Source: UBA6623 sp965226435
Lineage (GTDB): Bacteria > Acidobacteriota > Terriglobia > Bryobacterales > UBA6623
Assembly (NCBI GenBank): GCA_965226435.1
Contig: CBDDCY010000005.1
Coordinates: 124,001-188,000, forward strand
DNA length: 64,000 bases
Direction of reading: 5' to 3'
This document shows, in pieces, positions 27,058 to 35,343 of the stretch. Below the pieces are notes generated by a model, which was not told the origin of the DNA, made no database searches, and saw nothing but the letters and a program-made list of their open reading frames with translations. Within the stretch, counting starts at the first letter, position 1; the number at the start of each line of letters is the position of its first letter. The translations under genes were made by a program, and so were the position numbers.

Positions 27058-27876
27058 ATGCCTATTCCTTTCATCAAGGCCCAAGCGGTGGGCAACGATT
27101 TCTTGATCGTCGACGAAGCCGCGCTCCGTGCCGCCGGCATGGACGAACTCGGCTATGCCGAATTCTCGCGGCGCATCTGCGATCGGCATTGCGGTGTCGG
27201 CGCCGATGGTCTTGAGATCCTCCTCGCCGACCCCGCCGAAGGTGCCGACCATGCGATTCGCATCTTCAATTCCGATGGCAGCGAAGCCGAGATCTCGGGC
27301 AACGGCACGCGCTGTGTCGCGGCGGCATTGATGGAGGCCGGCGACGCTCCCGAATCCTTGCGCATCGCCACGAGAGCCGGCGTCAAGACCCTGCTGTTGC
27401 TCGGACGCGAGGGCCCGCGATTTCAGATCGAAATGTCGATGGGCCGTCCGCGTTACAAGGAAGACGAGATCGGCTGTACGCTCGAAACCTCAGCCGGCCC
27501 ACGTAGCGCCACGATCGTCGATGTCGGCAATCCGCAATGCGTCTTTCTGGTTGACGATTTCGACTGGGATTGGCGGTCTCTGGGGCGGGAAATCGAGACT
27601 GATCCACGCTTTCCCGATCGCACCAACGTCTCCTTCGTCAAAGTCATCGACCGCCACACGATCGACGTGCGGTTTTGGGAGCGCGGCGCCGGCGAAACCG
27701 CCAGTTCCGGGACAGGCTCGACGGGAGCGACAATCGGCGCGATTCTTTCCCGACGCTGCGAAAGCCCGATTCGCGTCATGACCGCGGCGGGCGATCTGAA
27801 ACTTCGTTGGGAAGATGAGGTCGTGATGGTAGGCCCGGCAGTCGTGGTGTGTCGTGGCGAGTACCTGGACCAGTGA
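27058..27876 (+). CDS. dapF: Diaminopimelate epimerase, second active-site Cys replaced by Ser
   Basis: 272 residues. DapF converts LL- to meso-diaminopimelate for lysine and peptidoglycan synthesis. Family motifs are FIKAQAVGNDFLIVD, CGVGADGLEIL, IFNSDGSEAEISGNGTRCVA (first catalytic Cys, residue 86) and DVGNPQCV. In place of the usual ERGxGETxxCG the protein has ERGAGETASSGTG, with Ser at residue 217 where the second catalytic Cys is expected. Everything else is conserved and the frame is intact. Confidence 0.9.
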   Translation: MPIPFIKAQAVGNDFLIVDEAALRAAGMDELGYAEFSRRICDRHCGVGADGLEILLADPAEGADHAIRIFNSDGSEAEISGNGTRCVAAALMEAGDAPESLRIATRAGVKTLLLLGREGPRFQIEMSMGRPRYKEDEIGCTLETSAGPRSATIVDVGNPQCVFLVDDFDWDWRSLGREIETDPRFPDRTNVSFVKVIDRHTIDVRFWERGAGETASSGTGSTGATIGAILSRRCESPIRVMTAAGDLKLRWEDEVVMVGPAVVVCRGEYLDQ

Positions 27877-27959
27877 TGCGTACCTGAGCCCCCCAGAAGT
27901 GGCGCACAATCGGTTCACAGCTTCTTCCGCCCGGGCTCGCCGAATCGGCGCTTGTAACC

Positions 27960-28439
27960 TCAACCCCGCCCGAACCAGCTGCCGGCCCGAATGTGATTGA
28001 AGTTTATGACCGCAGTCTTCACCCTGGAGAGAGCCAGGTATAGATGGAGATCGTCCGTTAGGACACAGTCCACCGAAGATGCTTGATGAAGTGTCCCGCA
28101 GTCGGCCAGGCCCAACGTCAGAAACTCTGGAACTGTAACGGCGTCCTTGCTGCGGACATAGTGTTCGTGAGTTTCTGGCACCAAGGCCCGTAGTTTGTGC
28201 ATCACTTTGTTCTTTAAAGGTCCACCGGTCTGGCAAAGTAGATTGCTAGTTTCGGTCAGTATATTGGGTGTGACGGCGGTCTCCTGAAACTGGGACATGA
28301 AACGGCGAAGGAGTTCGAAGTCTTCTCTCTCGTAGGCCTGCGTCCTTTTGTGCAGCTTTATCGAATCGTGCCCTACCAGACCGACCACGAAGAGAGTGAG
28401 AAGATTGGTGTCGAGAAGAATTGTTTTGCTGCCCGGCAT
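27960..28439 (-). CDS. PIN-domain-like putative nuclease
   Basis: 159 residues with PIN-type acidic sites: ILLDTNLLTLFVVG (first Asp), TPNILTETSNLL (Glu), LGLADCGTLHQAS (Asp) and CVLTDDLHLYLALS (Asp). The start overlaps the stop of the upstream 89-residue gene by one base (TGATG), implying coupling. PIN proteins in such pairs are often toxins, but the partner here is not a typical antitoxin. Confidence 0.7.
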   Translation of the reverse strand: MPGSKTILLDTNLLTLFVVGLVGHDSIKLHKRTQAYEREDFELLRRFMSQFQETAVTPNILTETSNLLCQTGGPLKNKVMHKLRALVPETHEHYVRSKDAVTVPEFLTLGLADCGTLHQASSVDCVLTDDLHLYLALSRVKTAVINFNHIRAGSWFGRG

Positions 28440-28708
28440 CAGTGCTCCCAGATCGTAATGGACCTGACGACTCCGGATGCTCCGTCGAGTTCTACGACCT
28501 TGTACGTCCTTGTTGGGCTCTCAGGTTCCGTACCCAAAAGGAAGCCAGTCTTGTGATCCCAAGGACGCGAGAATCCGACTGTCACGTTCCAGCTACCGGT
28601 CTCGCTGTCGAAGTCCACTTCCTCTAATCCGAGATTGGAAATTCGCTCACGTTCAAACAACTCGCTGACATACTTCACAGCGATCTTCACCGCTTCCTTA
28701 GCTTCCAT
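28439..28708 (-). CDS. Small protein coupled to the PIN gene
   Basis: 89 residues, MEAKEAVKIAVKYVSELFER, then a beta-rich part with WNVTVGFSRPW and YKVVELDGASGVVRSITIW. A GGAGGAGAGAG ribosome site precedes the ATG. The shape (one helix, then a four-strand sheet) is PepSY-like, but no family is certain. The IS630 remnant ends 68 bp upstream and may have altered its promoter. Confidence 0.65.
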   Translation of the reverse strand: MEAKEAVKIAVKYVSELFERERISNLGLEEVDFDSETGSWNVTVGFSRPWDHKTGFLLGTEPESPTRTYKVVELDGASGVVRSITIWEH

Positions 28709-28776
28709 TTTTGCCGCCTCTCTCCTCCGCCAGGACTCAGCACGCAGGTTGAAACGAAATCGGTATTCGCAGCCTA

Positions 28777-29182
28777 TTGAGTCTCGCAAAATAAAGTGAC
28801 ACCTTTTTGGGGTACGTACGTCTTTGTATGTATGGGAAATACAAAAGGCGTACGGCGGGATTTCGAGGCCCTGGAGAAGCGCCGTTTCAAAGCGATCCGG
28901 TTGGTCGAGCAAGGCTGTAGTCAGTCCGAGACAGCGAGGCGATTGAAGGTCGCGCGGCAAAGCGTCAGCGAGTGGCTGCGACGATACCGGCGTGACGGCG
29001 AAGCCGGGTTGCGCCAGGCCGGCCGCGCCGGCCGTAAGCCGCTGTTGGACGCCGCGCAGCTCGAACGCCTCGAGGCGTTGCTGCTGGAAGGCCCCGAGGC
29101 GCACGGCTTCCCGACGCCGCTGTGGAGCTGTCCGCGGGTCGCTCGTCTGATCGGAGACGAGTTCGGCGTGCGCTATCACGAG
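28777..29182 (+). mobile_element. IS630-family remnant, left 406 bp
   Basis: The sequence begins at TTGAGTCTCGCAAAATAAAG after TA at 28775-28776 and is nearly identical to 45196-45602. It encodes the HTH part of the transposase (MGNTKGVRRDF at 28831). Homology stops at CTATCACGAG, where the IS1595-family element begins. The right part of the IS is not found on the other side of that element. Confidence 0.9.
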
Positions 29183-29267
29183 GGGGATTATATACGATAG
29201 TGACGAAAAACACTTGACGAACTACGTCACTATCCTGTAAATTTGTCTTGTAAGTAGGAGATACGCA

Positions 29268-30224
29268 ATGGCTAACAAGGCACCGGGCAAGCACTTCCGA
29301 CAGGGACTTTCGACCAAGGATTTCTACCGCATGTTTCCCGACGATGCATCCGCCGAACAGTGGTTCATTGAGTACCGTTGGTTTGACGGCATTACCTGTC
29401 CGCGTTGTGGATCGGACAACGTACAGACTGGAACGGCTCACAAGACCATGCCGTTCCGTTGCCGCAAGAGCAAGAAGCGCGGAACCTGCGGGAAACCGTT
29501 CAGCGTCAAGACCGGGACGTTCATGGAAGCATCGAACCTCGGCTATCAGGATTGGCTCTATGCCATGTACCTTGTCGTTACCAACCTGAAGAGCGTGGCA
29601 TCCATGAAAATGCACCGGGAGTTGGGAATCACCCAGAAATCGGCATGGCATCTTGTTCACAGAATCCGAAAGGTGTGGACCATTTCTGACCATAAGTTGT
29701 TCAATGGTCCTGTTGAGGCGGATGAGGTCTACATCGGCGGACTGGAAAAGAACAAGCACGAGTCCAAGAAGTTGAAGGCCAGTCGTGGATCGGTTGGGAA
29801 AGCCGCTGTTGTAGGTGTCAAGGATCGGGACACGAACGAGGTCCGGGCTACAGTGGTCGAGCGTACAAATGCAGAAACCCTTCAAGGTTTCGTTCGCGCC
29901 AATACCGACCCTGAAGCCACTGTCTACACGGATGAAGCAAGTGCCTACACTGGCGTTGCCAAGTCACACAAATCGGTCAAGCACTCGGTTGGTGAATACG
30001 TTCGCGGGCAGGCCCACACGAACGGCATTGAATCCTTCTGGTCCATGCTGAAACGCGCTCACAAGGGAACGTTCCACAAGCTGTCAGCCAAACACCTTCA
30101 CCGCTACGTGAGTGAGTTTGCGGGACGCCACAACATCCGCAGCATGGGCACTCTCGATCAAATGCGTTTCGTTGTTTTGAGCATGGACGGTGCTCAACTT
30201 CGTTACAAGGACTTGGTGAGGTGA
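29268..30224 (+). CDS. IS1595-family (ISXO2-like) transposase
   Basis: 318 residues. An N-terminal zinc ribbon (CPRCG at residues 44-48, second CxxC-like pair in RCRKSKKRGTCGKPF) is followed by the DDE_Tnp_IS1595 domain. Catalytic sites are in VEADEVYIGGLEKNKHESKK and TVYTDEASAYTG. The third site is in HTNGIESFWSMLKRAHKGTF. The stop overlaps the GTG start of the methylase-HNH gene (GTGA). Confidence 0.95.
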   Translation: MANKAPGKHFRQGLSTKDFYRMFPDDASAEQWFIEYRWFDGITCPRCGSDNVQTGTAHKTMPFRCRKSKKRGTCGKPFSVKTGTFMEASNLGYQDWLYAMYLVVTNLKSVASMKMHRELGITQKSAWHLVHRIRKVWTISDHKLFNGPVEADEVYIGGLEKNKHESKKLKASRGSVGKAAVVGVKDRDTNEVRATVVERTNAETLQGFVRANTDPEATVYTDEASAYTGVAKSHKSVKHSVGEYVRGQAHTNGIESFWSMLKRAHKGTFHKLSAKHLHRYVSEFAGRHNIRSMGTLDQMRFVVLSMDGAQLRYKDLVR

Positions 30225-31438
30225 AACCGCTACTGCTCGATCTGTTCTGTTGTGCGGGAGGCGCGGCCGCAGGTTACGTCGAGGCCGGGTTTGACGTGTT
30301 CGGCGTCGATGTGGTCGAACAGCCGAACTATCCATATCCGATGATGGTTGCGGATGCGCTAGCACTGCCGTCTCTGGTATTCGATCAGTTTGATGCGGTT
30401 CATGCATCACCGCCATGCCAAGCCTATTCCGATCTCGCGGCCCGCAACGGCAACGCCGATGAATGGCCGCAACTGATTGAGCCGGTACGGGACATTCTGA
30501 AGGCAACCGGCAAGCCCTATGTAATCGAAAACGTTGATGGGGCACCGTTACGGGACTACGTTGTTCTCTGCGGAACGATGTTCCATGAACTGCGCGTGCT
30601 TCGGCATCGTCTGTTCGAGTCAAACTTTCGCATCATCACGCCGCCGCACCGTCCGCATCCGATCTGTCATACGTTGGACAAGCGCAAGGCGCACTACGGC
30701 AGGACAGACGAATGGAAGGATTATGTCAGTGTCAACGGCGGTGGAAACTGCTCTGTCGCTTCCGCACGAGACGCGATGGGCATTCCATGGATGACGAAAA
30801 AGGAGATCAATGAGGCGATTCCGCCTGTCTACACGCACTGGATCGGAGATCAACTCAAACGGGAGATCGAAAACGTGCCAAAACGCGAAAGCATAAAGTC
30901 GATACTCAAGGCTTTTTTCCTTGCGAATAAGGGGCTGGTTCTCACATCCGCGCAGTTGCAGGCGGTGATCGGTAATGACCGAACGGAGTGGGCACGCCGT
31001 GTTCGTGAATTGCGGCGCGATGAGGGTTGGCCGATTGAGACGAATAACGATGACGCCGACCTGAAACCTGGGCAATACCGTTTGACTGGCGATCCACCAG
31101 CACCCGGTACATACGTGTTCCATGACATATCGCAGGCGCAACGTGCCCGCATCCTTCAGCGCAACGGTTATACGTGCCAAGCGTGCGGCGCGGGCGTCGA
31201 AGACAAGATGTCGGACGGTCGCACCGTTCGGCTTGTCATCGACCATCACGAAGCCCGTACGCATGGCGGAGCAACCGCCGACTCCAACCTGCGCGTCCTC
31301 TGCCACGAGTGCAACGCTGGCGCAAAGGACTTCACCGCGCAACCGCCGACATATACGCGAGTCATGGCTACGGTTCGTAGTGCCAAGCGCGAGGATCAGT
31401 TTCGCGTGCTGGAACAGCTTGAGAGGAAGTTTCGATGA
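30221..31438 (+). CDS. Phage-type cytosine-C5 DNA methylase fused to winged-helix and HNH endonuclease domains
   Basis: 405 residues. Residues 1-212 are a compact C5 methylase: motif I LLDLFCCAGGAAAGYVEAGF, motif IV SPPCQ (64-67, catalytic Cys), motif VI YVIENV, motif VIII VLRHRLFE. A C-terminal conserved block AMGIPWMTKKEINEAIPPVY follows, as in phage DNA methylases without a large target-recognition domain. Residues 220-290 look like a winged helix (NDRTEWARRVRELRRDEGWP). Residues 305-370 are an HNH nuclease: CxxC at 319/322, DHH at 341-343, Asn 356 and CHEC at 361-364. Both activities in one transposon-borne chain suggest a one-protein restriction-modification-like or transposition-linked role; this is inference. 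Confidence 0.85.
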   Translation: MKPLLLDLFCCAGGAAAGYVEAGFDVFGVDVVEQPNYPYPMMVADALALPSLVFDQFDAVHASPPCQAYSDLAARNGNADEWPQLIEPVRDILKATGKPYVIENVDGAPLRDYVVLCGTMFHELRVLRHRLFESNFRIITPPHRPHPICHTLDKRKAHYGRTDEWKDYVSVNGGGNCSVASARDAMGIPWMTKKEINEAIPPVYTHWIGDQLKREIENVPKRESIKSILKAFFLANKGLVLTSAQLQAVIGNDRTEWARRVRELRRDEGWPIETNNDDADLKPGQYRLTGDPPAPGTYVFHDISQAQRARILQRNGYTCQACGAGVEDKMSDGRTVRLVIDHHEARTHGGATADSNLRVLCHECNAGAKDFTAQPPTYTRVMATVRSAKREDQFRVLEQLERKFR

Positions 31439-31665
31439 TTAATGGAAAGACCAAAAAACCCAAAACAGTAGAGATCGTTCGATCCGACTACCAGCCGACC
31501 AAATCCGAGTTGGAAGAGGAATTAGAGCCTCTCGACGTACCGGGCAAGACCGTGAACGAACGCATGAAGACTCTGGCAAGGGAACTGTTACAGCCGGTCA
31601 AGTTGCGCAGGATCGACCGGCCACGGAAACGACGCTGCTTCAGAGTGCGTCACTATTCGATATAA
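31435..31665 (+). CDS. Small charged protein of the IS1595 transposon
   Basis: 76 residues beginning at an ATG that overlaps the methylase-HNH stop (ATGA). It contains VEIVRSDYQPTKSELEEELE and VKLRRIDRPRKRRC. The last residues, RHYSI, are encoded by the terminal inverted repeat. The acidic middle and very basic end would suit a DNA- or partner-binding accessory. I know no function for it. Confidence 0.6.
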   Translation: MINGKTKKPKTVEIVRSDYQPTKSELEEELEPLDVPGKTVNERMKTLARELLQPVKLRRIDRPRKRRCFRVRHYSI

Positions 31666-31730
31666 TCCCCGCCGTGACTGCTGCAATACACGAGCATCGC
31701 CCGCGGACCTCGCTCGATAAGGATACCGCC

Positions 31731-32396
31731 ATGACTACCCGAAAATTCGGAATCTCTTTGCTCACTCTCGGCCTCGCCCTTTCCGGGGCGCTCGATACCG
31801 CCTCGGCGGCCGACGAAGGCTGGATCACGCTTTTCGACGGGTCAAGCCTCGACGGCTGGCGCGCGAGCGAAACGAAAGACACGTTTCGACTAAGCGACGG
31901 CCTGATCGTCGCCAACGGCAATCGTAGCCATCTCTTCTATGTCGGCGACGTCAACGGCGGCAAGTTCCAGAATTTCGAGTTGAAAGTCGACGTCAAGACC
32001 AAGCACAACTCGAACGGCGGCGTCTACTTCCATACGGCTTATCAGGAAGTCGGCTGGCCGGATAAGGGTTTCGAAGTCCAGGTCAACAATACTTTCAAGG
32101 ACCCGCGCATGACCGGCAGCCTTTACGCCGTTTCCGACGTCGCCAAGGCACCCGCGCGGGACGGCGAGTGGTTCACCGAGCACATCATCGTCCAAGGGAA
32201 GAAGGTCACGATCAAGGTCGACGGCGAAACCGTGATCGAATGGCCGGAACCCGACGATTGGCCCGGCCTGATCGATCCCGCCAACGGCCAAAACTTCCCA
32301 CAGCGGAAGATTGACAGCGGCACGTTCGCGCTGCAGGGCCACGACCCGGGCAGCACCGTCTATTACCGCAATATTCGCGTCAAGCCCTTGCCGTAA
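31731..32396 (+). CDS. Secreted DUF1080 (LamG/glucanase-like) protein
   Basis: 221 residues from MTTRKFGISLLTLGLALSGA, a clear signal peptide. It shows the DUF1080 pattern: WITLFDGSSLDGWR, NFELKVDVKTKHNSNGGVYF, GFEVQVNNTF, and KIDSGTFALQGHDPGSTVYY, then RNIRVKPL. This is a concanavalin-like fold, commonly extracellular and glycan-related. The IS1595 transposon ends 61 bp upstream, so its native promoter may be displaced. Confidence 0.85.
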   Translation: MTTRKFGISLLTLGLALSGALDTASAADEGWITLFDGSSLDGWRASETKDTFRLSDGLIVANGNRSHLFYVGDVNGGKFQNFELKVDVKTKHNSNGGVYFHTAYQEVGWPDKGFEVQVNNTFKDPRMTGSLYAVSDVAKAPARDGEWFTEHIIVQGKKVTIKVDGETVIEWPEPDDWPGLIDPANGQNFPQRKIDSGTFALQGHDPGSTVYYRNIRVKPLP

Positions 32397-32477
32397 CGAG
32401 CAGTGACGACACTCGCGTTTGTCTTGTTCGCCCCCTCGGACCCGGCGATCCACGACCTGTAAGAATGGAAAGTCTCG

Positions 32478-33314
32478 ATGCCCGCGCCGCGTATTCCCCG
32501 TTGGATTGGCTGGCCGTTACTCGGCCTGTGGACTTACTTTGTGCTGACCTTCTTCGCTAACAGGGCGATGTTTCACCCGACCCGCTACCCCGACGGGCCT
32601 TGGGAGATGCAAGCGCATTGGAAAGCCGAGGACGTGTGGCTTCGGACCTCCGACGGGGTCAAGATTCACGGTTGGATGATTCCCGCGGCGGACTCGAGCC
32701 CGCTGATCACGCTCTATTTTCACGGCAACGCCGGGAACTTGACCCACCGCGTCGATCACATCGAGGCGATTGTCGAGGCCGGCACGCCGATGCTGATCAT
32801 CGACTATCCCGGTTACGGGAAGAGTGATGGTTCGGCATCGGAGAGGGGTTGTTACCGGGCCGCCGACGCGGCTTACGAGCACTTGACGGGTCAGGGCTAT
32901 TCGCCGGAGCAGATTGTTCTCTATGGGGAGTCGCTGGGTACGGCCGCGGCCGTCGATTTGGCCGCGAGAAAGCCTTCGGCGGGAGTGGTCTTGGAGGCGC
33001 CCTTCCCCTCGGCGCGAGCGGTGGCGGCTCGGGTGCTGCCCTTCCTGGGGCCCTTGGTTGTTTCGGGCCTCGACACCGGCGACAAGGTCGCGAATATCAA
33101 AGCGCCGGTCTTCGTCCTACACGGGACGCAAGACCAAGTGATCGCCTACGACTTGGGGCAGGAAGTCTTCGAGCTTGCGAATGAGCCTAAGCGATTTTGG
33201 GCGGTCGAGGGCGCGCACCACAGCGACATTGTTGTGCGCGAAGGACCGGAATATGTGAAGAGGCTGCGGGAGTTCCACGCGAGCCTGCCGGCCGCGGCGG
33301 CCGACAAGCCTTAG
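32478..33314 (+). CDS. Alpha/beta hydrolase, membrane-anchored
   Basis: 278 residues. An N-terminal membrane helix (WPLLGLWTYFVLTFFANRAM) precedes the hydrolase fold with oxyanion loop YFHGNAGNLTHRVDHIEA. The nucleophile Ser is in LYGESLGTAAAVDLA, the Asp in HGTQDQVIA and the His in EGAHHSDIV. It resembles the BEM46/ABHD17-like group. The substrate is unknown. It lies 81 bp after the DUF1080 gene. Confidence 0.85.
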   Translation: MPAPRIPRWIGWPLLGLWTYFVLTFFANRAMFHPTRYPDGPWEMQAHWKAEDVWLRTSDGVKIHGWMIPAADSSPLITLYFHGNAGNLTHRVDHIEAIVEAGTPMLIIDYPGYGKSDGSASERGCYRAADAAYEHLTGQGYSPEQIVLYGESLGTAAAVDLAARKPSAGVVLEAPFPSARAVAARVLPFLGPLVVSGLDTGDKVANIKAPVFVLHGTQDQVIAYDLGQEVFELANEPKRFWAVEGAHHSDIVVREGPEYVKRLREFHASLPAAAADKP

Positions 33315-33379
33315 CGTGTTTGCCGCGGGATCGCCTCGGAAGAGCCCATTGCCCAGGAAACCGGGCGGATCTCCTTGAC

Positions 33380-33782
33380 CTATCTGAGTCCTAGTCCGCC
33401 GGCTTGACTTTTGTTGGCCTCACGCTGATCGAGGAGCGCGTTTAGCTTCTGGATGGCCTGGGCGTGCTTATGGACGTTGTTGCCCAGCCAGCCTAGGACA
33501 GCTACCAGTAAGCCCACTAGAGGAATCAAAATTGCGAAGGCTGTTTCCATTTTTCCAATCATCTTGGCCTGTGAGGCCTGGATTGTCGTTATCGAGACCT
33601 CAAGAGCGCCTAAACTGCTATCGGCCTTGTCAACCGCTTCCTGTAGACGCTGCGACCGCTCATGTAAGACCAAGAGGATCTCGTGGTCGCTTTGCGGCGT
33701 AGGTTGCGGGGCTTTGACGCCCTTGGGCCAAAAGGGCCGCGGGAAGCAGCAACACAACGACACATCCGACCGAGAAGCGCAA
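33380..33782 (-). CDS. Hypothetical secreted/membrane protein with coiled coil, probable frameshift
   Basis: The body reads HERSQRLQEAVDKADSSLGA, a coiled coil, then a membrane helix (FAILIPLVGLLVAVLGWLG) and a charged tail. In the +1 frame just upstream is a good signal peptide with a TTG start, LRFSVGCVVVLLLPAALLAQ. It joins the body at a G3 run near 33720, so a one-base error or mutation probably split the gene. Without the repair the start is unclear. No family is recognised. Confidence 0.5.
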
Positions 33783-33924
33783 CGCGAGGAAACCTCTGCA
33801 TAGAGAATACCATGCAGGACCAAATTCTCAGTTGAGCTTCATGATCCGCCACTCTCCGCCCTGCGACAGTGGCCGTCGAAGAGATTGCCGGAACGTGTGG
33901 AGCGATCGAAGACAATTCCTTCGC

Positions 33925-34917
33925 CTATTCCCCGAAAGCCGCGTCAAACGCTCTGCCCGAGGGGGTGAAGTCGAGGTTGCGGACAAACTGTTGGGCGTCG
34001 GCGGCGCCGTGCTCGCGGTCCATGCCGGCGTCTTCCCACTCGACGGAAAGAGGACCTTGATAACCGATCTCGTTGAGGGCGCGGATGATCTCTTCGAAGT
34101 CGACCGCGCCGTGGCCGGGCGAACGGAAATCCCAACCTCGCTCGGCTTGCCCGAAGTTCAGGTGCGAGCCGAGAATGCTGGTTCTGCCGTCCAATTGGAG
34201 GCCGCAGTCTTTCATGTGGCTGTGATAGATGCGGTCGGGAAAGGTGCGGATAAATCGAGCCGGGTCGACGTATTGCCACACCAGATGGCTGGGGTCGAAA
34301 TTGAAGCCCAAGGTCTTGCGCCGCCCCACGGCATCGAGCATTCGCTCGGCGGTAATGATGTCATAGGCGATGCTGGTCGGGTGACATTCGTAGGCTACGC
34401 GGACGCCGGCTTGGTCAAAGGCGTCAAAGAGCGGGTTCCAGACTTCGGCGAAATGACGGAAGCCCGCTTCGATCGTTTCCTCGGCGACCGGCGGGAAACT
34501 GTAGAGCAAGTGCCAAATCGACGAACCCGCCAAGGTTGTCACCACCGGGACGCCCATGTTGCGCGCCGCTTGGGCCGAAGCCGTCACGGAACGAATCGCC
34601 CATTCGCGTTTCTTGTCCGGGTCGCCCGCGCAATCGGCCGGCGCGAAGGCGTCGGAGCGAGCGTCGTCATTGGCGTCGAGCGTCAACTGCCCGGCGATGG
34701 CACAGGAAATCGCCCAACAGTCGAGCCCGTGTTTCGCGAGCACGGCTTTTTGGGCGGCGCAATACGCGGGGTCTTCGGCGGCCCGAAAGACATCGAGGTG
34801 ATCGCCCCAGGTCGCCAGCTCGAGCCCGTCGTAACCCCAGGCGGCAGCCTTTTCGGCTAACTCGGCCAGGGGCATGTCCGCCCACTGACCTGTCATAAGC
34901 GTAATGGGTCGCCTCAT
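33925..34917 (-). CDS. Sugar phosphate isomerase/epimerase (xylose isomerase-like TIM barrel)
   Basis: 330 residues from MRRPITLMTGQWADM. The AP-endonuclease-2 barrel is shown by YDGLELATWGDHLDV, the metal ligands in VRVAYECHPTS, LGFNFDPSHLVWQYVD, YHSHMKDC and PLSVEWEDAGMDREHG. Such proteins isomerise or epimerise sugars or inositol derivatives with a divalent metal. There is no signal peptide. The specific substrate is unknown. Confidence 0.88.
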   Translation of the reverse strand: MRRPITLMTGQWADMPLAELAEKAAAWGYDGLELATWGDHLDVFRAAEDPAYCAAQKAVLAKHGLDCWAISCAIAGQLTLDANDDARSDAFAPADCAGDPDKKREWAIRSVTASAQAARNMGVPVVTTLAGSSIWHLLYSFPPVAEETIEAGFRHFAEVWNPLFDAFDQAGVRVAYECHPTSIAYDIITAERMLDAVGRRKTLGFNFDPSHLVWQYVDPARFIRTFPDRIYHSHMKDCGLQLDGRTSILGSHLNFGQAERGWDFRSPGHGAVDFEEIIRALNEIGYQGPLSVEWEDAGMDREHGAADAQQFVRNLDFTPSGRAFDAAFGE

Positions 34918-35343
34918 AGTAGAAACCTCCGGTGCTCTATCGAAGAGGACGGGCAACGTCACCCCGGCGCGCCTATTCTAACGCGCCCGTCTTTCACCGT
35001 CTACAATGAAATCCTGTCCACGCGGACACGCCCCTTGTGGGCTCCGGTCCTCGGCGCGGATTCCGCGCGCCGGGGACCACCAAACTCACTCGCCTAGACC
35101 CAAGTTCGACATGACGCGCGCGGCTCGGTTTCAAGATGTGCGGAGCGACCACGACGTATCAGCCGCCGACCATGCGTTCCGTAAAACCCAAGCCACCGAA
35201 AGCCACCAACACGAGTGGCGCAAGATCGATCATGATCGAGCAACGCCCGCCCCCCCGCATTCCGGTCAGGAAATCCGGACGCGAACAACAATCGGCCACT
35301 TTGAGGAGGTCGGAACCTTTTCGAGTTGCGGCAAATGCCGGGT
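34918..35343. other. Gene-poor stretch
   Basis: I see no convincing gene. Short frames exist on both strands (for example 35172-35429 plus, Pro/Lys/Arg-rich) but lack conserved features. Near 35050 there is an imperfect inverted repeat, GGCGCGGATTCCGCGCGCC. Confidence 0.4.

Larger units (their letters stand above)
29183..31670 (+). mobile_element. IS1595-family transposon carrying a methylase-HNH gene
   Basis: The left end GGGGATTATATACGATAGTG and the reverse-complemented right end GGGGATTATATCGAATAGTG are inverted repeats that extend through ACG. Inside are three same-strand genes that overlap by four bases at each junction: transposase, methylase-HNH fusion and a 76-residue protein. No 8-bp target duplication is visible (ATCACGAG left, GCCGTGAC right). 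The flanking IS630 copy is cut without its other half, so a deletion probably accompanied or followed insertion. Confidence 0.88.

Noticed and set aside
28709..29179. Long N-terminal extension of the 89-residue protein
   Set aside because: It is the antisense of the IS630 transposase; the ATG at 28708 has a strong ribosome site.
33832..34860. 342-residue plus-strand frame
   Set aside because: It is the complement of the sugar phosphate isomerase, which has clear family motifs on the minus strand.
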